Shown here in pieces: positions 7,704-16,096 of a stretch of DNA of 64,000 nt (the first letter of the stretch is position 1; each line of letters opens with the position of its first letter). Source of the DNA: Rhizobium leguminosarum bv. viciae USDA 2370 (GTDB lineage Bacteria; Pseudomonadota; Alphaproteobacteria; Rhizobiales; Rhizobiaceae); contig NZ_MRDL01000003.1 in NCBI RefSeq assembly GCF_002008365.1, positions 144,895 to 208,894 of the forward strand, written 5' to 3'. The notes beneath the pieces are model-generated. The model ran no database searches, was not told the origin of the DNA, and worked only from the letters and a program-made list of their open reading frames with translations. The translations under genes and the position numbers were made by a program.

Positions 7704-8917
7704 GACCGTCCCCATACCGATTTGATGTGGTTGAAGATCTCGAGATTGACAGCATCGACGGAATCCAAGGCGCGTGTGAGGGTGTCACGACCGACAGAAC
7801 CGCGTGCCATTTCGTAAAGGCTCTTCTTCTCCAAGCCGGCGCTGGCGATTGCCGTCGTGTCCACCACAGCTGGCGCCAGCACGTCCTCGCCAAACAGTGA
7901 GCGCAGGAGTGCGACGACATTCACCTGAGGAACATCGTTCGGATTATGCCTAGTGATGACATATCGAATGAAATCGTGTTCAAGAATACCGCCACGTTCC
8001 TCTATCACGTGCATGACATCGCTCAACATTGCCAGGAACTGGTTCATGCTGGCGACGTCGATCATCGCCGGATGAACGGTGATCAGCAGCGAGGTGGCGG
8101 CACAGAGAGCGCCCAGCGTAAGATAACCCAGCTGCGGCGGCGCATCGATCACCACGACATCATAGTCGTCCGCGACGCTGTTTATGACGGCGCCGAGCCG
8201 CCGGAAAAAGATCCCGTCGCCGCGGCCGCCGCCGCTTGCAATCGCCTGGGGCGTCTCATGCTCGTATTCCATGAGTTCCAGGTTGCCCGGTATCAGATCG
8301 ATGCCGTCAAAATAGGTATTGCGGATGATGTCGCGCATCGGCCGTCGGTTGTCTTCGTCATAGCGAATGGCCGCATAAATGGTCTCGTTCTCGCTGACAT
8401 CGAACTCGGGCTGATAGCCGAACATGGCCGACAAGGATGCCTGCGGGTCGAGATCGATTGCCAGCACTCGCAAACCGGCCAGCGCGAGATAATGGGTAAG
8501 ATGGACGGTCGTCGTCGTTTTGGCGGATCCGCCCTTGAAGTTTGCAACCGCGATGACCTGCAGCTTCTCGCCGGGGCGCCGGCGCGGCAAGAAATCCAAC
8601 GCTTCCACAGGACGTTTGGCTGCCAGGTATCGTCGGAGTTCATTGACCTGGGCCAGCGTGTAGCTCCTGCGGCCATTCTCCAGCCGCTCCGGCATTGCAC
8701 CTTCGCCGTCCAACGACATTTGGCGGAGGGTTGATTCTGCGATCCCGAGCATGCTGGCAACGTCGCGTGATGTGAACGTGCGCAACGATTTCATCGCTTC
8801 GGGCGGATACATATGTGTCCGAAGCGACTGCAATTGCGCTGACAACATCTGCGCTTGGCGTGTAATCTTCGCAGCGGAGGATTCGCTCGTTTGCTTGCGT
8901 GTCGTCATCTGATCCAT
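7700..8917 (-). CDS. repA: Plasmid partitioning ATPase RepA (ParA family)
   Basis: RepA is the Walker-type ATPase that positions plasmid copies and represses the rep operon. ATG at 8917 is chosen because GAGGTG lies 4 bases upstream; the frame extends back to 9028 but with non-family sequence. The protein is 405 aa. An N-terminal helix-turn-helix (FTSRDVASMLGIAESTLRQM, about 48-68) precedes the deviant Walker A motif FKGGSAKTTTT (about 127-137), then LAIDLDPQASLSAMFGYQPE (A') and VVVIDAPPQLGYLTLGAL (Walker B region). It is the first gene of repABC and overlaps repB by 4 nt, implying translational coupling. Confidence 0.95.
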   Translation of the reverse strand: MDQMTTRKQTSESSAAKITRQAQMLSAQLQSLRTHMYPPEAMKSLRTFTSRDVASMLGIAESTLRQMSLDGEGAMPERLENGRRSYTLAQVNELRRYLAAKRPVEALDFLPRRRPGEKLQVIAVANFKGGSAKTTTTVHLTHYLALAGLRVLAIDLDPQASLSAMFGYQPEFDVSENETIYAAIRYDEDNRRPMRDIIRNTYFDGIDLIPGNLELMEYEHETPQAIASGGGRGDGIFFRRLGAVINSVADDYDVVVIDAPPQLGYLTLGALCAATSLLITVHPAMIDVASMNQFLAMLSDVMHVIEERGGILEHDFIRYVITRHNPNDVPQVNVVALLRSLFGEDVLAPAVVDTTAIASAGLEKKSLYEMARGSVGRDTLTRALDSVDAVNLEIFNHIKSVWGRS

Positions 8918-9738
8918 TTTCACCTCGCGACGGTTTTTCACCGATGATCGCGCATTTTCCGTCGCAAAGGTTGCAGGTATCGCGTGAGTCGTCAAACCTT
9001 CTTTGGTTAACGAAAATTTAATAAACAACTTGCTGCCGACACCGTCATCCGGCGCTCCACCATATTTTTCAACGACTTGAAGGCGTGGAGCGTCACTGAG
9101 CGGTTGTTTTCATGCCCGCACTTTTGCGGGTGGCGGTACTATGTGCACGGGCCGCCTTGGTATGGACAAGGCACCACATCCAGCGGCAGCGACGAGCGAC
9201 TCGCAGATTTGCGACTGGAATCAAACCGCTTCTTTGCGCAAATCACGATCCGCGCACCAGCACAATTGCGGAGCGGGATCATGAAGCTGATAGCAATCCA
9301 GGCGCCGACGTCGAGCAAGGACGCAGCGCTTCTCGCGTCGGCGCGGACCGGCTCGCCTGAAACGTCTCCAGATCCAATGGTCGGGAGCGCGATCAATTCG
9401 ACGAAATCGAACCGACCTATATTCTTGCCTTATCGGATAGGGGATATTGACGTGGTGATCGGTTGCGCACGGCTGCTGCCCGCCAATGGCCTGACCATGC
9501 TTTCGCCAGGGCGGCTCGACGCACATCCGTCATGATCGAAAGCTCGCGCTTCTACGTCGATACTGTTTGTCCTCGTGAAGCCGGGGAGGGGGCCTTGCGC
9601 CACGTCACGTTCGGTATGTTTGCAGATATCCTACGGCCACTCGCCCAAGTACCATCCTTCACGGAAATGAATCAGTCGCATGTGATTGATTCAAATGTGT
9701 CGTTGGACGTCGCCGTCCCGTTTGACGATGATGCCAAC
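8918..9738. other. Upstream region of repA, no convincing gene
   Basis: About 820 bp between repA and the WGR gene. The AT-rich piece near 9000-9030 (CGAAAATTTAATAAACAACT) probably belongs to the repA promoter. Open frames 9077-9535 (plus) and 9221-9526 (minus) overlap and have no recognised motif, so neither is called. Confidence 0.35.
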
Positions 9739-10005
9739 ATGACTGTGCAGCCCTACCACCTCTATATCGAACGAGCGGATCCGGCGAAGAACATGGCGCG
9801 CTACTACGCCATAGAGATTGGGCAGACGCTGTTTGGAGAGCCCTGCCTGACGCGGCGATGGGGACGGATCGGCAGGCGTGGGCAGGAAAAGCACCATGTC
9901 TTCGAACGGGAGGAGGAGGCAGTTCGACTGTTCCTCGACCTGGTGAAACAAAAACGTGCTCGCGGCTACCGACCGAAATCAACTGTCCGGTATTTGTGGG
10001 GCTGA
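9739..10005 (+). CDS. WGR domain-containing protein
   Basis: A single-domain protein of 88 aa. It begins MTVQPYHLYIERADPAKNMA and contains the diagnostic LTRRWGRIGRRGQEKHHVF, followed by EAVRLFLDLVKQKRARGYRP. The WGR fold is a small nucleic-acid-associated domain found in PARPs and, as stand-alone proteins, on many rhizobial replicons. The frame is open further upstream, but the family starts at this ATG. The molecular role is not known. Confidence 0.88.
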   Translation: MTVQPYHLYIERADPAKNMARYYAIEIGQTLFGEPCLTRRWGRIGRRGQEKHHVFEREEEAVRLFLDLVKQKRARGYRPKSTVRYLWG

Positions 10006-10119
10006 CCTCGTTCATCTTCTTTCCTTCATAGCCGAAGCGAGGGTGCCCCGCAGCCTCCCGAATGGATGTCTGTGTCAGCAGTTCGGCCCCGCCTGAGCGG
10101 CGGGGGCCTTAGCGGGCTC

Positions 10120-10266
10120 TTAGTCGCGGTTGGGGCGGGACCAGATCAGCTGGTAGCCGTCCTCGCCTTCGATCTCGGAGAGCGTTGCGTAGATCGGAGC
10201 TGGGAAGCTTGGATCGTCCAGCTTGACCGAGAGATAGTCGCGGTCGCTCTCGCTGAAGCGCCCTTC
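10120..10266 (-). pseudogene. DUF736 gene remnant (C-terminal end only)
   Basis: The last ~48 codons read [20 protein letters not shown] and [20 protein letters not shown], matching the C-terminus of the DUF736 family common on alphaproteobacterial plasmids. The first half of the family (about 55-60 residues with the conserved N-terminal strands) is absent. The sequence upstream in frame ([15 protein letters not shown]) is unrelated. This is a truncated relic downstream of the fucU-like gene. Confidence 0.65.
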
Positions 10267-10373
10267 ACGGCCTCGATGGCTGTCACAAGGATCGGTGACG
10301 GTCGGACGGCACCTGAAGAGGCCGCAAAGCAGCAAGGGTGGCAAGTCGCAGATTTGTTAGTCGAAGAGAACCC

Positions 10374-10814
10374 TCAGACCACGCCCTTCTTAAGGATGAA
10401 GTTCCCATAGGCGCGCGATTCCGCCGTCTGGATGACTGCAAACGATCGCATCGCGATGGGATAGTACGCAGACCTCTCGACCGGTTGGCTCGCTATCGAA
10501 CGGCCCTCTGCTTCACTGCAAACGGCGAGGACGTCTTTGTGTACTTCCAGCAACTCGCCTGGCGCGTCGACGGCCTCCATGTGCATCAGAGGCGTCTCAC
10601 TAAACGTGTCCAAGGGCATCATCTGAAGGATCCCGCGGACTGCAGTCGGTGCATCGACACCCTCTAAGATGAGAAGCTTTCCGCTCGTGGTTTGGGTCGC
10701 TACACGAAAACCGGAGAAGTTTCGATCCACGATTGCCAGTTCGTCGCCGTGACCCATGGAGGCCATGACCCACAACAGGTCGGCCGTAATGAACGGCGGC
10801 ACACCCTTCAGCAT
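10374..10814 (-). CDS. fucU: RbsD/FucU family sugar mutarotase
   Basis: FucU/RbsD proteins interconvert the alpha and beta anomers of sugars such as fucose or ribose, feeding the form the importer or kinase uses. The protein is 146 aa, typical for FucU. It starts MLKGVPPFITADLLWVMASM and carries GHGDELAIVDRNF, where His/Asp are the usual active-site pair. The C-terminal region AESRAYGNFILKKGVV holds the conserved Tyr-Gly-Asn. ATG at 10814 is preceded by GGGAGG; the long upstream extension in this frame is not coding. It is divergent from the LacI gene of the adjacent sugar ABC operon, so both probably serve one sugar. Whether the substrate is fucose or ribose is not settled. Confidence 0.87.
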   Translation of the reverse strand: MLKGVPPFITADLLWVMASMGHGDELAIVDRNFSGFRVATQTTSGKLLILEGVDAPTAVRGILQMMPLDTFSETPLMHMEAVDAPGELLEVHKDVLAVCSEAEGRSIASQPVERSAYYPIAMRSFAVIQTAESRAYGNFILKKGVV

Positions 10815-10879
10815 GGCGTCTCCCTCCCAAGAGATTAGCAGCGACAAGAACGATGAACGATTAGCAGAAAAAAACGATT

Positions 10880-10893
10880 GCGCAAACGTTTCG
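10880..10893. promoter_or_regulatory. LacI-type operator candidate
   Basis: GCGCAAACGTTTCG contains the CAAACGTTTG-like palindrome with central CG used by many LacI/GalR family regulators. It lies in the gap between the divergent fucU-like gene and the lacI-type gene, where autoregulation is expected. Confidence 0.55.
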
Positions 10894-11013
10894 ATGGCGC
10901 TAGCGTTATTACATAGCGGATCCTGGGAGAGCCTCTGGAGGTTGGAATTTCGCTTGGGAGGATCTTTTGAAAAACTTGTTCGTTGCGCTGCTAGCGAGAG
11001 CTGGAGTGCGCTC

Positions 11014-12012
11014 ATGACGACTATTTCCGAGGTGGCAAAGGCGGCCGGGGTCTCAGTCTCCACGGTTTCGCACGTTCTCAATAAGACGCGCTACGTCTCG
11101 CCCGAGAAGGTCAAGCTCGTCCTCGAGTCCGTGGAGGCGATCGGATATATCCCCAATACAGTCGCTCGCTCGCTCAAATTGTCATCGACAGGTACCGTCG
11201 GCCTCGCGATTTCCGCAATTTCGAACCCTTATTTCAGTGACATCATCTGTGCGATTGAAACCGAGTGTTCCAAACGGGGCTTGATCGTGTTCCTCTGTGA
11301 CACGCAAGATGACCCGGTCCGGGAGCTGGAACTGGTCCAGCATCTGCATCAACGCCGAGTCGACGGGATTATACTTGCGCCTTCGGGCGATCCTAAAAAA
11401 GCGCTGGACTATCTCATCCGGTCCGACCTTCCCTGTGTGCTTGTTGACAGGCTGTCGGACAACCGTTTCGACCAGGTCGGGACGGATAACGTCGCCGCAA
11501 TACAAACGCTCGTCGATCATCTCGTGACGCTGCATCATCGACGGGTTGGGATCATTCTCGGTCAACCCGGCTTTGCGACGACTGTGGAGCGCGCAAAGGC
11601 CTTCCGCGCAGCGATGATCGAGAAGGGAATAGAGGTAGAGGACAATTTAATCAGCGACGGCAATCGCAGCACCGCCGACGCCACGGCTTCGACGCACCGT
11701 TTGCTGGAGCTGAAGGAGCCGCCGACAGCGATTCTTGCTTCGAACAATCTGGCGATGATCGGGGCTATGAGGGCTATCCGGGAGCGGAAGCTGCGTGTTC
11801 CCGCGGACATTTCTGTGCTTGGAATCGATGATTTCGAATGGGCAGATTATTTCGAACCGCGCCTGACGCTGATGGCCCAGCCTTGCGATGAGATTGGCAG
11901 GAAGGCGGCGGACTTGCTGATCGAGCGGATAGGCAACAAGCTCCGCCCCCGCGAGACCATTCGACTGTCGCCAGTTTTGCGGGTGCGTGAATCGTGTGGA
12001 GAGGCAGCATGA
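11014..12012 (+). CDS. LacI family transcriptional regulator
   Basis: This is a sugar-responsive repressor of 332 aa. The start ATG at 11014 has GGAG upstream and places the LacI headpiece at the N-terminus: TTISEVAKAAGVSVSTVSHV and LNKTRYVSPEKVKLV (residues 2-41), with hinge region IGYIPNTVARSLK. The periplasmic-binding-like core follows: TVGLAISAISNPYFSDII, RVDGIILAPSG, DNVAAIQTLVDHL and ISVLGIDDFEWADYF. The stop overlaps the next gene's start (ATGA), so the regulator is co-transcribed with the sugar importer it probably controls. An operator candidate lies 120 bp upstream. Confidence 0.92.
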   Translation: MTTISEVAKAAGVSVSTVSHVLNKTRYVSPEKVKLVLESVEAIGYIPNTVARSLKLSSTGTVGLAISAISNPYFSDIICAIETECSKRGLIVFLCDTQDDPVRELELVQHLHQRRVDGIILAPSGDPKKALDYLIRSDLPCVLVDRLSDNRFDQVGTDNVAAIQTLVDHLVTLHHRRVGIILGQPGFATTVERAKAFRAAMIEKGIEVEDNLISDGNRSTADATASTHRLLELKEPPTAILASNNLAMIGAMRAIRERKLRVPADISVLGIDDFEWADYFEPRLTLMAQPCDEIGRKAADLLIERIGNKLRPRETIRLSPVLRVRESCGEAA

Positions 12013-13526
12013 GCCACGTTGTTCTTTCAGCGAAAGGTGTGGTCAAGCGCTTCGGCGGCGTTCAAGCGCTTCGTGGCGTGGATTTCGAACTAAAGGTTGG
12101 CGAAATCCATGCGCTGCTTGGTGAAAATGGTGCCGGAAAGTCGACGTTGATGAACCTGTTGTCCGGTGTGAATACGCCGGACGAGGGAGAGATATTCATC
12201 GACGGCAAACCCGCGCGATTTCACAGCCCACGTGATGCACAAGCAGCGGGAATCGCAACGATCTTCCAGGAGCTGGACCTCGTTCCGAGCCTGACAGTGG
12301 CCGCCAATCTCTTTCTCGGGCGCGAGCTTGTCCATCGGCATGGCATGCTCGATGGCAAGGCGATGCTGCAAGAGGCGCGCAAAAGACTGGAAGCGATCGA
12401 CCGATCGATCGATCCCACCCAGTTCGTCAGTGAGCTTTCGATCGGCCAGCGCCAGGTCGTCGCCATCGTCAAGGCGCTTTCCTACGCATCGAGAGCCCTC
12501 ATCATGGATGAGCCGACGGCTGCCTTGACCGTTGGCGAAGTGGATCGATTGTTCGACATCATGCGTGGCCTGGCGTCCTCGGGCGTTGGCATCGTCTATA
12601 TCTCGCATCGTCTTGAGGAAGTGCCGCAGATCGCTCACCGCGTAACGGTCATGCGCGACGGCAAGGTGGCTGGCGTCACCAAACCAGATGCTCCGCAGGC
12701 CGAACTGGTGCAGCTTCTCGTCGGACGTCCTTTGAACGAGCTTTATCCGCGCCGCGCCCATAGTGTTGGTGACGTGCTCCTGCGGATGCGGCAGGCTTCC
12801 TTCCGCCCACATCGCGCGTCTCCCGGGTGGCAAGCGCCCATCAAAGTCGATCTCGATGTTCGTAGCGGCGAAATCGTCGGGCTCGCTGGCGTTATGGGGG
12901 CGGGTCGAACCGAGCTCTTGAGCGCACTCTACGGAACAGGCGTGCCGGGCCAATGGCACGGGGACATTACGATTGGTGGCAGACCGACCAGGCTTAAATC
13001 GATCGCGGCTGCTCGCAGGGCAGGACTGGCATTCGTAACCGATGACCGGCGTGGAGCCGGTCTCATGTTGCGTATGTCTGTAGGTCTCAATCTGGTGATG
13101 TCGATCATCCGCTGGATATCACCAAGAGGCTTTATGTCTGCGCGACGCCAAGAGGACGCGATCAAAAGTTCTTTCGGCCAATTCGACATCCGTCCCAAGA
13201 ATCCCGGGATCGCGGTCGGGGCACTTTCGGGGGGGAATCAACAGAAGGTCGTCCTCGCAAAGGAAGTGCTGGGAAATCCGCGCTTGTTGCTTCTCGACGA
13301 GCCGACGCGTGGCGTCGACGTCGGCGCAAAGGGGGAAATCTACGCCCGCCTGCGCAAACTTGCTTCAGAGGGATTGGGCATTCTTGTCGCTTCGAGCGAG
13401 ATGCCCGAGCTGATCGGCCTGTGCGATCGAATAGTGGTTTTGCGCAACGGCAGCAGCGTTGCTGAGTTTTCTGGCGGCGTCGACGAACACGAAGTCCTGG
13501 CGGCCGCCAACGGGAGGGAGGCCTGA
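12009..13526 (+). CDS. Sugar ABC transporter ATP-binding protein (RbsA/CUT2 type)
   Basis: This double ATPase energises a CUT2 sugar importer; it is 505 aa, the family size. The first domain has Walker A GENGAGKSTLMNLLSG (about 37-52), signature LSIGQRQVVAIVKAL and Walker B ALIMDEPTAAL. The second has the degenerate Walker A GVMGAGRTELLSALYG, signature LSGGNQQKVVLAKEV and Walker B LLLLDEPTRGVDVG, the asymmetry typical of RbsA/MglA. The start overlaps the lacI stop by 4 nt and the stop overlaps the permease start (TGATG). Confidence 0.93.
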   Translation: MSHVVLSAKGVVKRFGGVQALRGVDFELKVGEIHALLGENGAGKSTLMNLLSGVNTPDEGEIFIDGKPARFHSPRDAQAAGIATIFQELDLVPSLTVAANLFLGRELVHRHGMLDGKAMLQEARKRLEAIDRSIDPTQFVSELSIGQRQVVAIVKALSYASRALIMDEPTAALTVGEVDRLFDIMRGLASSGVGIVYISHRLEEVPQIAHRVTVMRDGKVAGVTKPDAPQAELVQLLVGRPLNELYPRRAHSVGDVLLRMRQASFRPHRASPGWQAPIKVDLDVRSGEIVGLAGVMGAGRTELLSALYGTGVPGQWHGDITIGGRPTRLKSIAAARRAGLAFVTDDRRGAGLMLRMSVGLNLVMSIIRWISPRGFMSARRQEDAIKSSFGQFDIRPKNPGIAVGALSGGNQQKVVLAKEVLGNPRLLLLDEPTRGVDVGAKGEIYARLRKLASEGLGILVASSEMPELIGLCDRIVVLRNGSSVAEFSGGVDEHEVLAAANGREA

Positions 13527-14569
13527 TGTCCGAACAGCAAATTACATCCAATCCAGCCATTCAGCCCGCCAAGCGGATGGATCCGCTTGCGGTGTTGGTC
13601 CGCTTCCAAAGCTTGATCGGCCTTATACTCGTTTTCGCCGGGGGCATCATTTTCTCACCGCGTCGGCACGGTGTCATCCTGTTCATTCAACCCGACAACA
13701 TCGCCAACATCGTCCGTGCGGTGTCTGAGACTGGCATCATCGCGATCGGAATGACGTTCGTGATCATCACGGCCGGAATTGATCTCTCGGTTGGGGCGAC
13801 ACTTGGTCTTGCGAGCGTGGTAACAGCAACATTGATGGTCTCAGGCGGTTTTGGGCTGATCACGACGGTGCTGGCAGTGCTGCTGATGGGCATTTGCTTC
13901 GGGTTGGTCCAGGGAGCGATCTCAAGCAAGTTTCGACTTGAAGCGTTTATCGTGACTCTCGCCGGTCTACAGGCAGCCCGCGGGCTTGCACTCGTTGTGT
14001 CGGACAATCAATACATCAATATCTCTTATGGTGATGGTCCTGGGCTCGCTCCGCCCATCTTTGCCATTCTGGGCGGTCGGCTATTCGGCAACGTCGTTCC
14101 CGTGGCTACGATCGTCTTCTTGATCTTTGCCTGCATCGCCACGCTGGTGCTGAACACGACCAGATTCGGCCGTTACGTCTATGCCGTCGGCGGAAATGAG
14201 CGCGCCGCCCGCATCTCAGGTGTTCCGGTCTCAGCAATCAAGATCGCCGTTTACGCCATTACCGGCTTTGCATCCGCGCTTGCTGGCATCGTCCATGCCG
14301 GGCAATTCAATTTTGGGAGTGCCAATGATGGGACCGGATATGAATTGACGGCCATCGCGGCTGTCGTCATCGGAGGAACCAGCCTGTTTGGCGGGTCAGG
14401 TTCAATGGTCGGAACAATCGCCGGTACGATCATGCTCGGCGCTTTGGCCAATATATTGCAGCTGAACAACATCACGCCAGCGATGCAGTTGCTTGCCACA
14501 GCGGCAATTATCGTTCTGGCGGCAGTCCTTCAATCCCTCGTTCGTCGCCGCGAAGGATTGGGCAGGTAG
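13526..14569 (+). CDS. Sugar ABC transporter permease (RbsC/CUT2 type)
   Basis: An inner-membrane permease of 347 aa with about nine to ten hydrophobic segments. The family motif ITAGIDLSVGATLGLASVV lies at about residues 85-105, with FGRYVYAVGGNERAARISGV and VIGGTSLFGGSGSMVGTIAG in the second half; these are hallmarks of BPD_transp_2 permeases of the RbsC group. It overlaps the ATPase by one base and lies 54 bp before the binding-protein gene. The N-terminal 30 residues are cytoplasmic and polar. Confidence 0.92.
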   Translation: MSEQQITSNPAIQPAKRMDPLAVLVRFQSLIGLILVFAGGIIFSPRRHGVILFIQPDNIANIVRAVSETGIIAIGMTFVIITAGIDLSVGATLGLASVVTATLMVSGGFGLITTVLAVLLMGICFGLVQGAISSKFRLEAFIVTLAGLQAARGLALVVSDNQYINISYGDGPGLAPPIFAILGGRLFGNVVPVATIVFLIFACIATLVLNTTRFGRYVYAVGGNERAARISGVPVSAIKIAVYAITGFASALAGIVHAGQFNFGSANDGTGYELTAIAAVVIGGTSLFGGSGSMVGTIAGTIMLGALANILQLNNITPAMQLLATAAIIVLAAVLQSLVRRREGLGR

Positions 14570-14622
14570 TGTGGCGGCATCACCCGGAGGGTGGATCCGG
14601 GATCAATGTGGAGGAGAAAGTA

Positions 14623-15612
14623 ATGACACAGAATGCACTTCGACTGTCGCATGCCGGACGCATGGCGCTCCTGGCCGGGTCATGCCTTGCTATTGCCGGC
14701 GTGGCTCACGCTGCCGATCCGCTGGTGAAGGCTTGTGCCAAGGATGGCGAGTTCGTCATCGGCTTCTCGCAGGCCAACAATGCGGAGCCCTATCGCCAGC
14801 ACGTCAACGATGAACTAGAGGCAGCCGCCAAGGCAGTCCCGCAGTTCACGCTGCAGATCGCTGACGGCGCGGGCAACGTCAACACCCAGACATCGCAGGT
14901 CGACAATTTCATCACCCAAAAGGTTGACCTTCTGTTGATCTCGCCTTTCGAGGCGGCTCCGCTTACGCCCGCCGTCAAGCGGGCAATGGACGCGGGTATC
15001 CCGGTCATCGAACTTGACCGCAAGACAAACGGTGAGGCTGGCAAGGACTACACAGCTTTCATCGGAGGAGATAACTACAAAATCGCGTTGGCCGCCGGCG
15101 AATATACGAGCAAGACGCTTCTGCCGGATGGCGGCGAGGCGGCCGTGCTGCAGGGGCTGCCGAGCTCGACACCAGCCGTCGAACGGCTCAACGGCTTCAA
15201 AGATGGCGTGAAGGCAAACCCCAAGATCCAGATCGTGGCGGAACAAGCGGCTGACTGGTTGCCGGATAAAGCGCAGACCGCCTTCGCGGCAATGCTGCAG
15301 GCTCATCCCGATATCAAGATGGTCTATGCCAGCAACGACATGATGGCGGCGGGTGCGCTACTTGCTGCGAAAGGTGCCGGTAAGAGCGTGAAGATCATCG
15401 GCACCGACGGCTTGCCGGGTCCAGCAGGCGGGATCGAGGCAGTCGCAAAGGGCGACTGGTCAGCGACCTTCACTTATCCGACAGGAGGCAAAGAGGCGGT
15501 CGACATGGCTAAGTCGATATTGCTGGACTGCGCATCGTCGGTGCCGGCGACAGTAACGGTCGATACCACCGCCATTACGCCCGAAAACGCGAAGCAGATG
15601 ATGGGTAAGTAA
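14623..15612 (+). CDS. Sugar-binding periplasmic protein of the CUT2 transporter
   Basis: This periplasmic binding protein has 329 aa. ATG at 14623 follows GGAGGAGAAAG and gives a clear signal peptide (MALLAGSCLAIAGVAHA, likely cut after AHA near residue 30). The mature protein shows EFVIGFSQANNAEPYRQHVN, VDLLLISPFEAAPLTPAVKR, IPVIELDRKTNG and IIGTDGLPGPAGGIEAVAKG, the ribose-binding-protein-like fold (peripla_BP_4). It is the last gene of the lacI-ATPase-permease-binding-protein operon and is followed by a strong terminator. The ligand is not predictable from sequence alone; the neighbouring FucU suggests a pentose or 6-deoxyhexose. Confidence 0.92.
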   Translation: MTQNALRLSHAGRMALLAGSCLAIAGVAHAADPLVKACAKDGEFVIGFSQANNAEPYRQHVNDELEAAAKAVPQFTLQIADGAGNVNTQTSQVDNFITQKVDLLLISPFEAAPLTPAVKRAMDAGIPVIELDRKTNGEAGKDYTAFIGGDNYKIALAAGEYTSKTLLPDGGEAAVLQGLPSSTPAVERLNGFKDGVKANPKIQIVAEQAADWLPDKAQTAFAAMLQAHPDIKMVYASNDMMAAGALLAAKGAGKSVKIIGTDGLPGPAGGIEAVAKGDWSATFTYPTGGKEAVDMAKSILLDCASSVPATVTVDTTAITPENAKQMMGK

Positions 15613-15622
15613 AGCTCCAGAC

Positions 15623-15658
15623 TCAACCCGGCCGGACGCGTCCGTTCAGCCGGGTTGA
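15623..15658 (+). terminator. Terminator-like hairpin after the sugar ABC operon
   Basis: TCAACCCGGC (15623-15632) pairs perfectly with GCCGGGTTGA (15649-15658) around a 16-nt loop that can itself fold (GGACGCGTCC). It lies 10 bp after the binding-protein stop. There is no long T tract, so it may act mainly as a 3' stabiliser. Confidence 0.65.
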
Positions 15659-16096
15659 ACCATATCCACCGGTTGGCGCGTCTGACCGAGTCGTCGCGTC
15701 ATTCGACCAGTTGGTCGAAAATTTCAGCAGCAGCCGGCCTAAGTCTTCTTACTGTCCCGCGGGGCTGGTGAGGCGCCAGCCGTGACAGAATGTCAGGTCC
15801 GAGTTGGGCCAAGATCGCGAAACTGAAAAGCCAAACCTGAAAACGTCACCGAACATTGATGACCCAAAGCGATGGAATCGCCGCTAGCCTGATCGTCATG
15901 TGGCAGAAGGCGTCTGGACTGGTCATCACCGACGATGTTACCGACCAAGTATTGGTTGGCGAAGTCAAAAGAGGTAAGTCTAGCAATTCGTCGACTCGCG
16001 TCTGCGCGTCTCGGTCTCCTGCCATGTCGGCAGCTTCGCGGACTGATCGGATCATTGGCCATTCGCGGCTAGAACACTCCATGAAAGGACTTTGCA
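15659..16096. other. Intergenic region upstream of otsA
   Basis: About 440 bp after the operon hairpin with no convincing gene. Frames on both strands overlap one another and show no known motif. The otsA promoter should lie near the 3' end of this gap. Confidence 0.3.

Noticed and set aside
9077..9535. 152-codon plus-strand frame upstream of the WGR gene, and its antisense frames
   Set aside because: No recognisable family, no good ribosome site, and equally long frames on the opposite strand.
10085..10106. GC-rich stem near GCCCCGCC/GGCGGGGGC as terminator of the DUF736 relic
   Set aside because: The stem needs a bulge and has no T tract on either strand; the gene itself is broken, so support is too weak.
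12090..12959. 289-codon minus-strand frame inside the CUT2 ATPase gene
   Set aside because: Antisense shadow of a gene with complete ATPase motifs. The same holds for long antisense frames at 16745-17725, 24027-24773 and 46775-47755.
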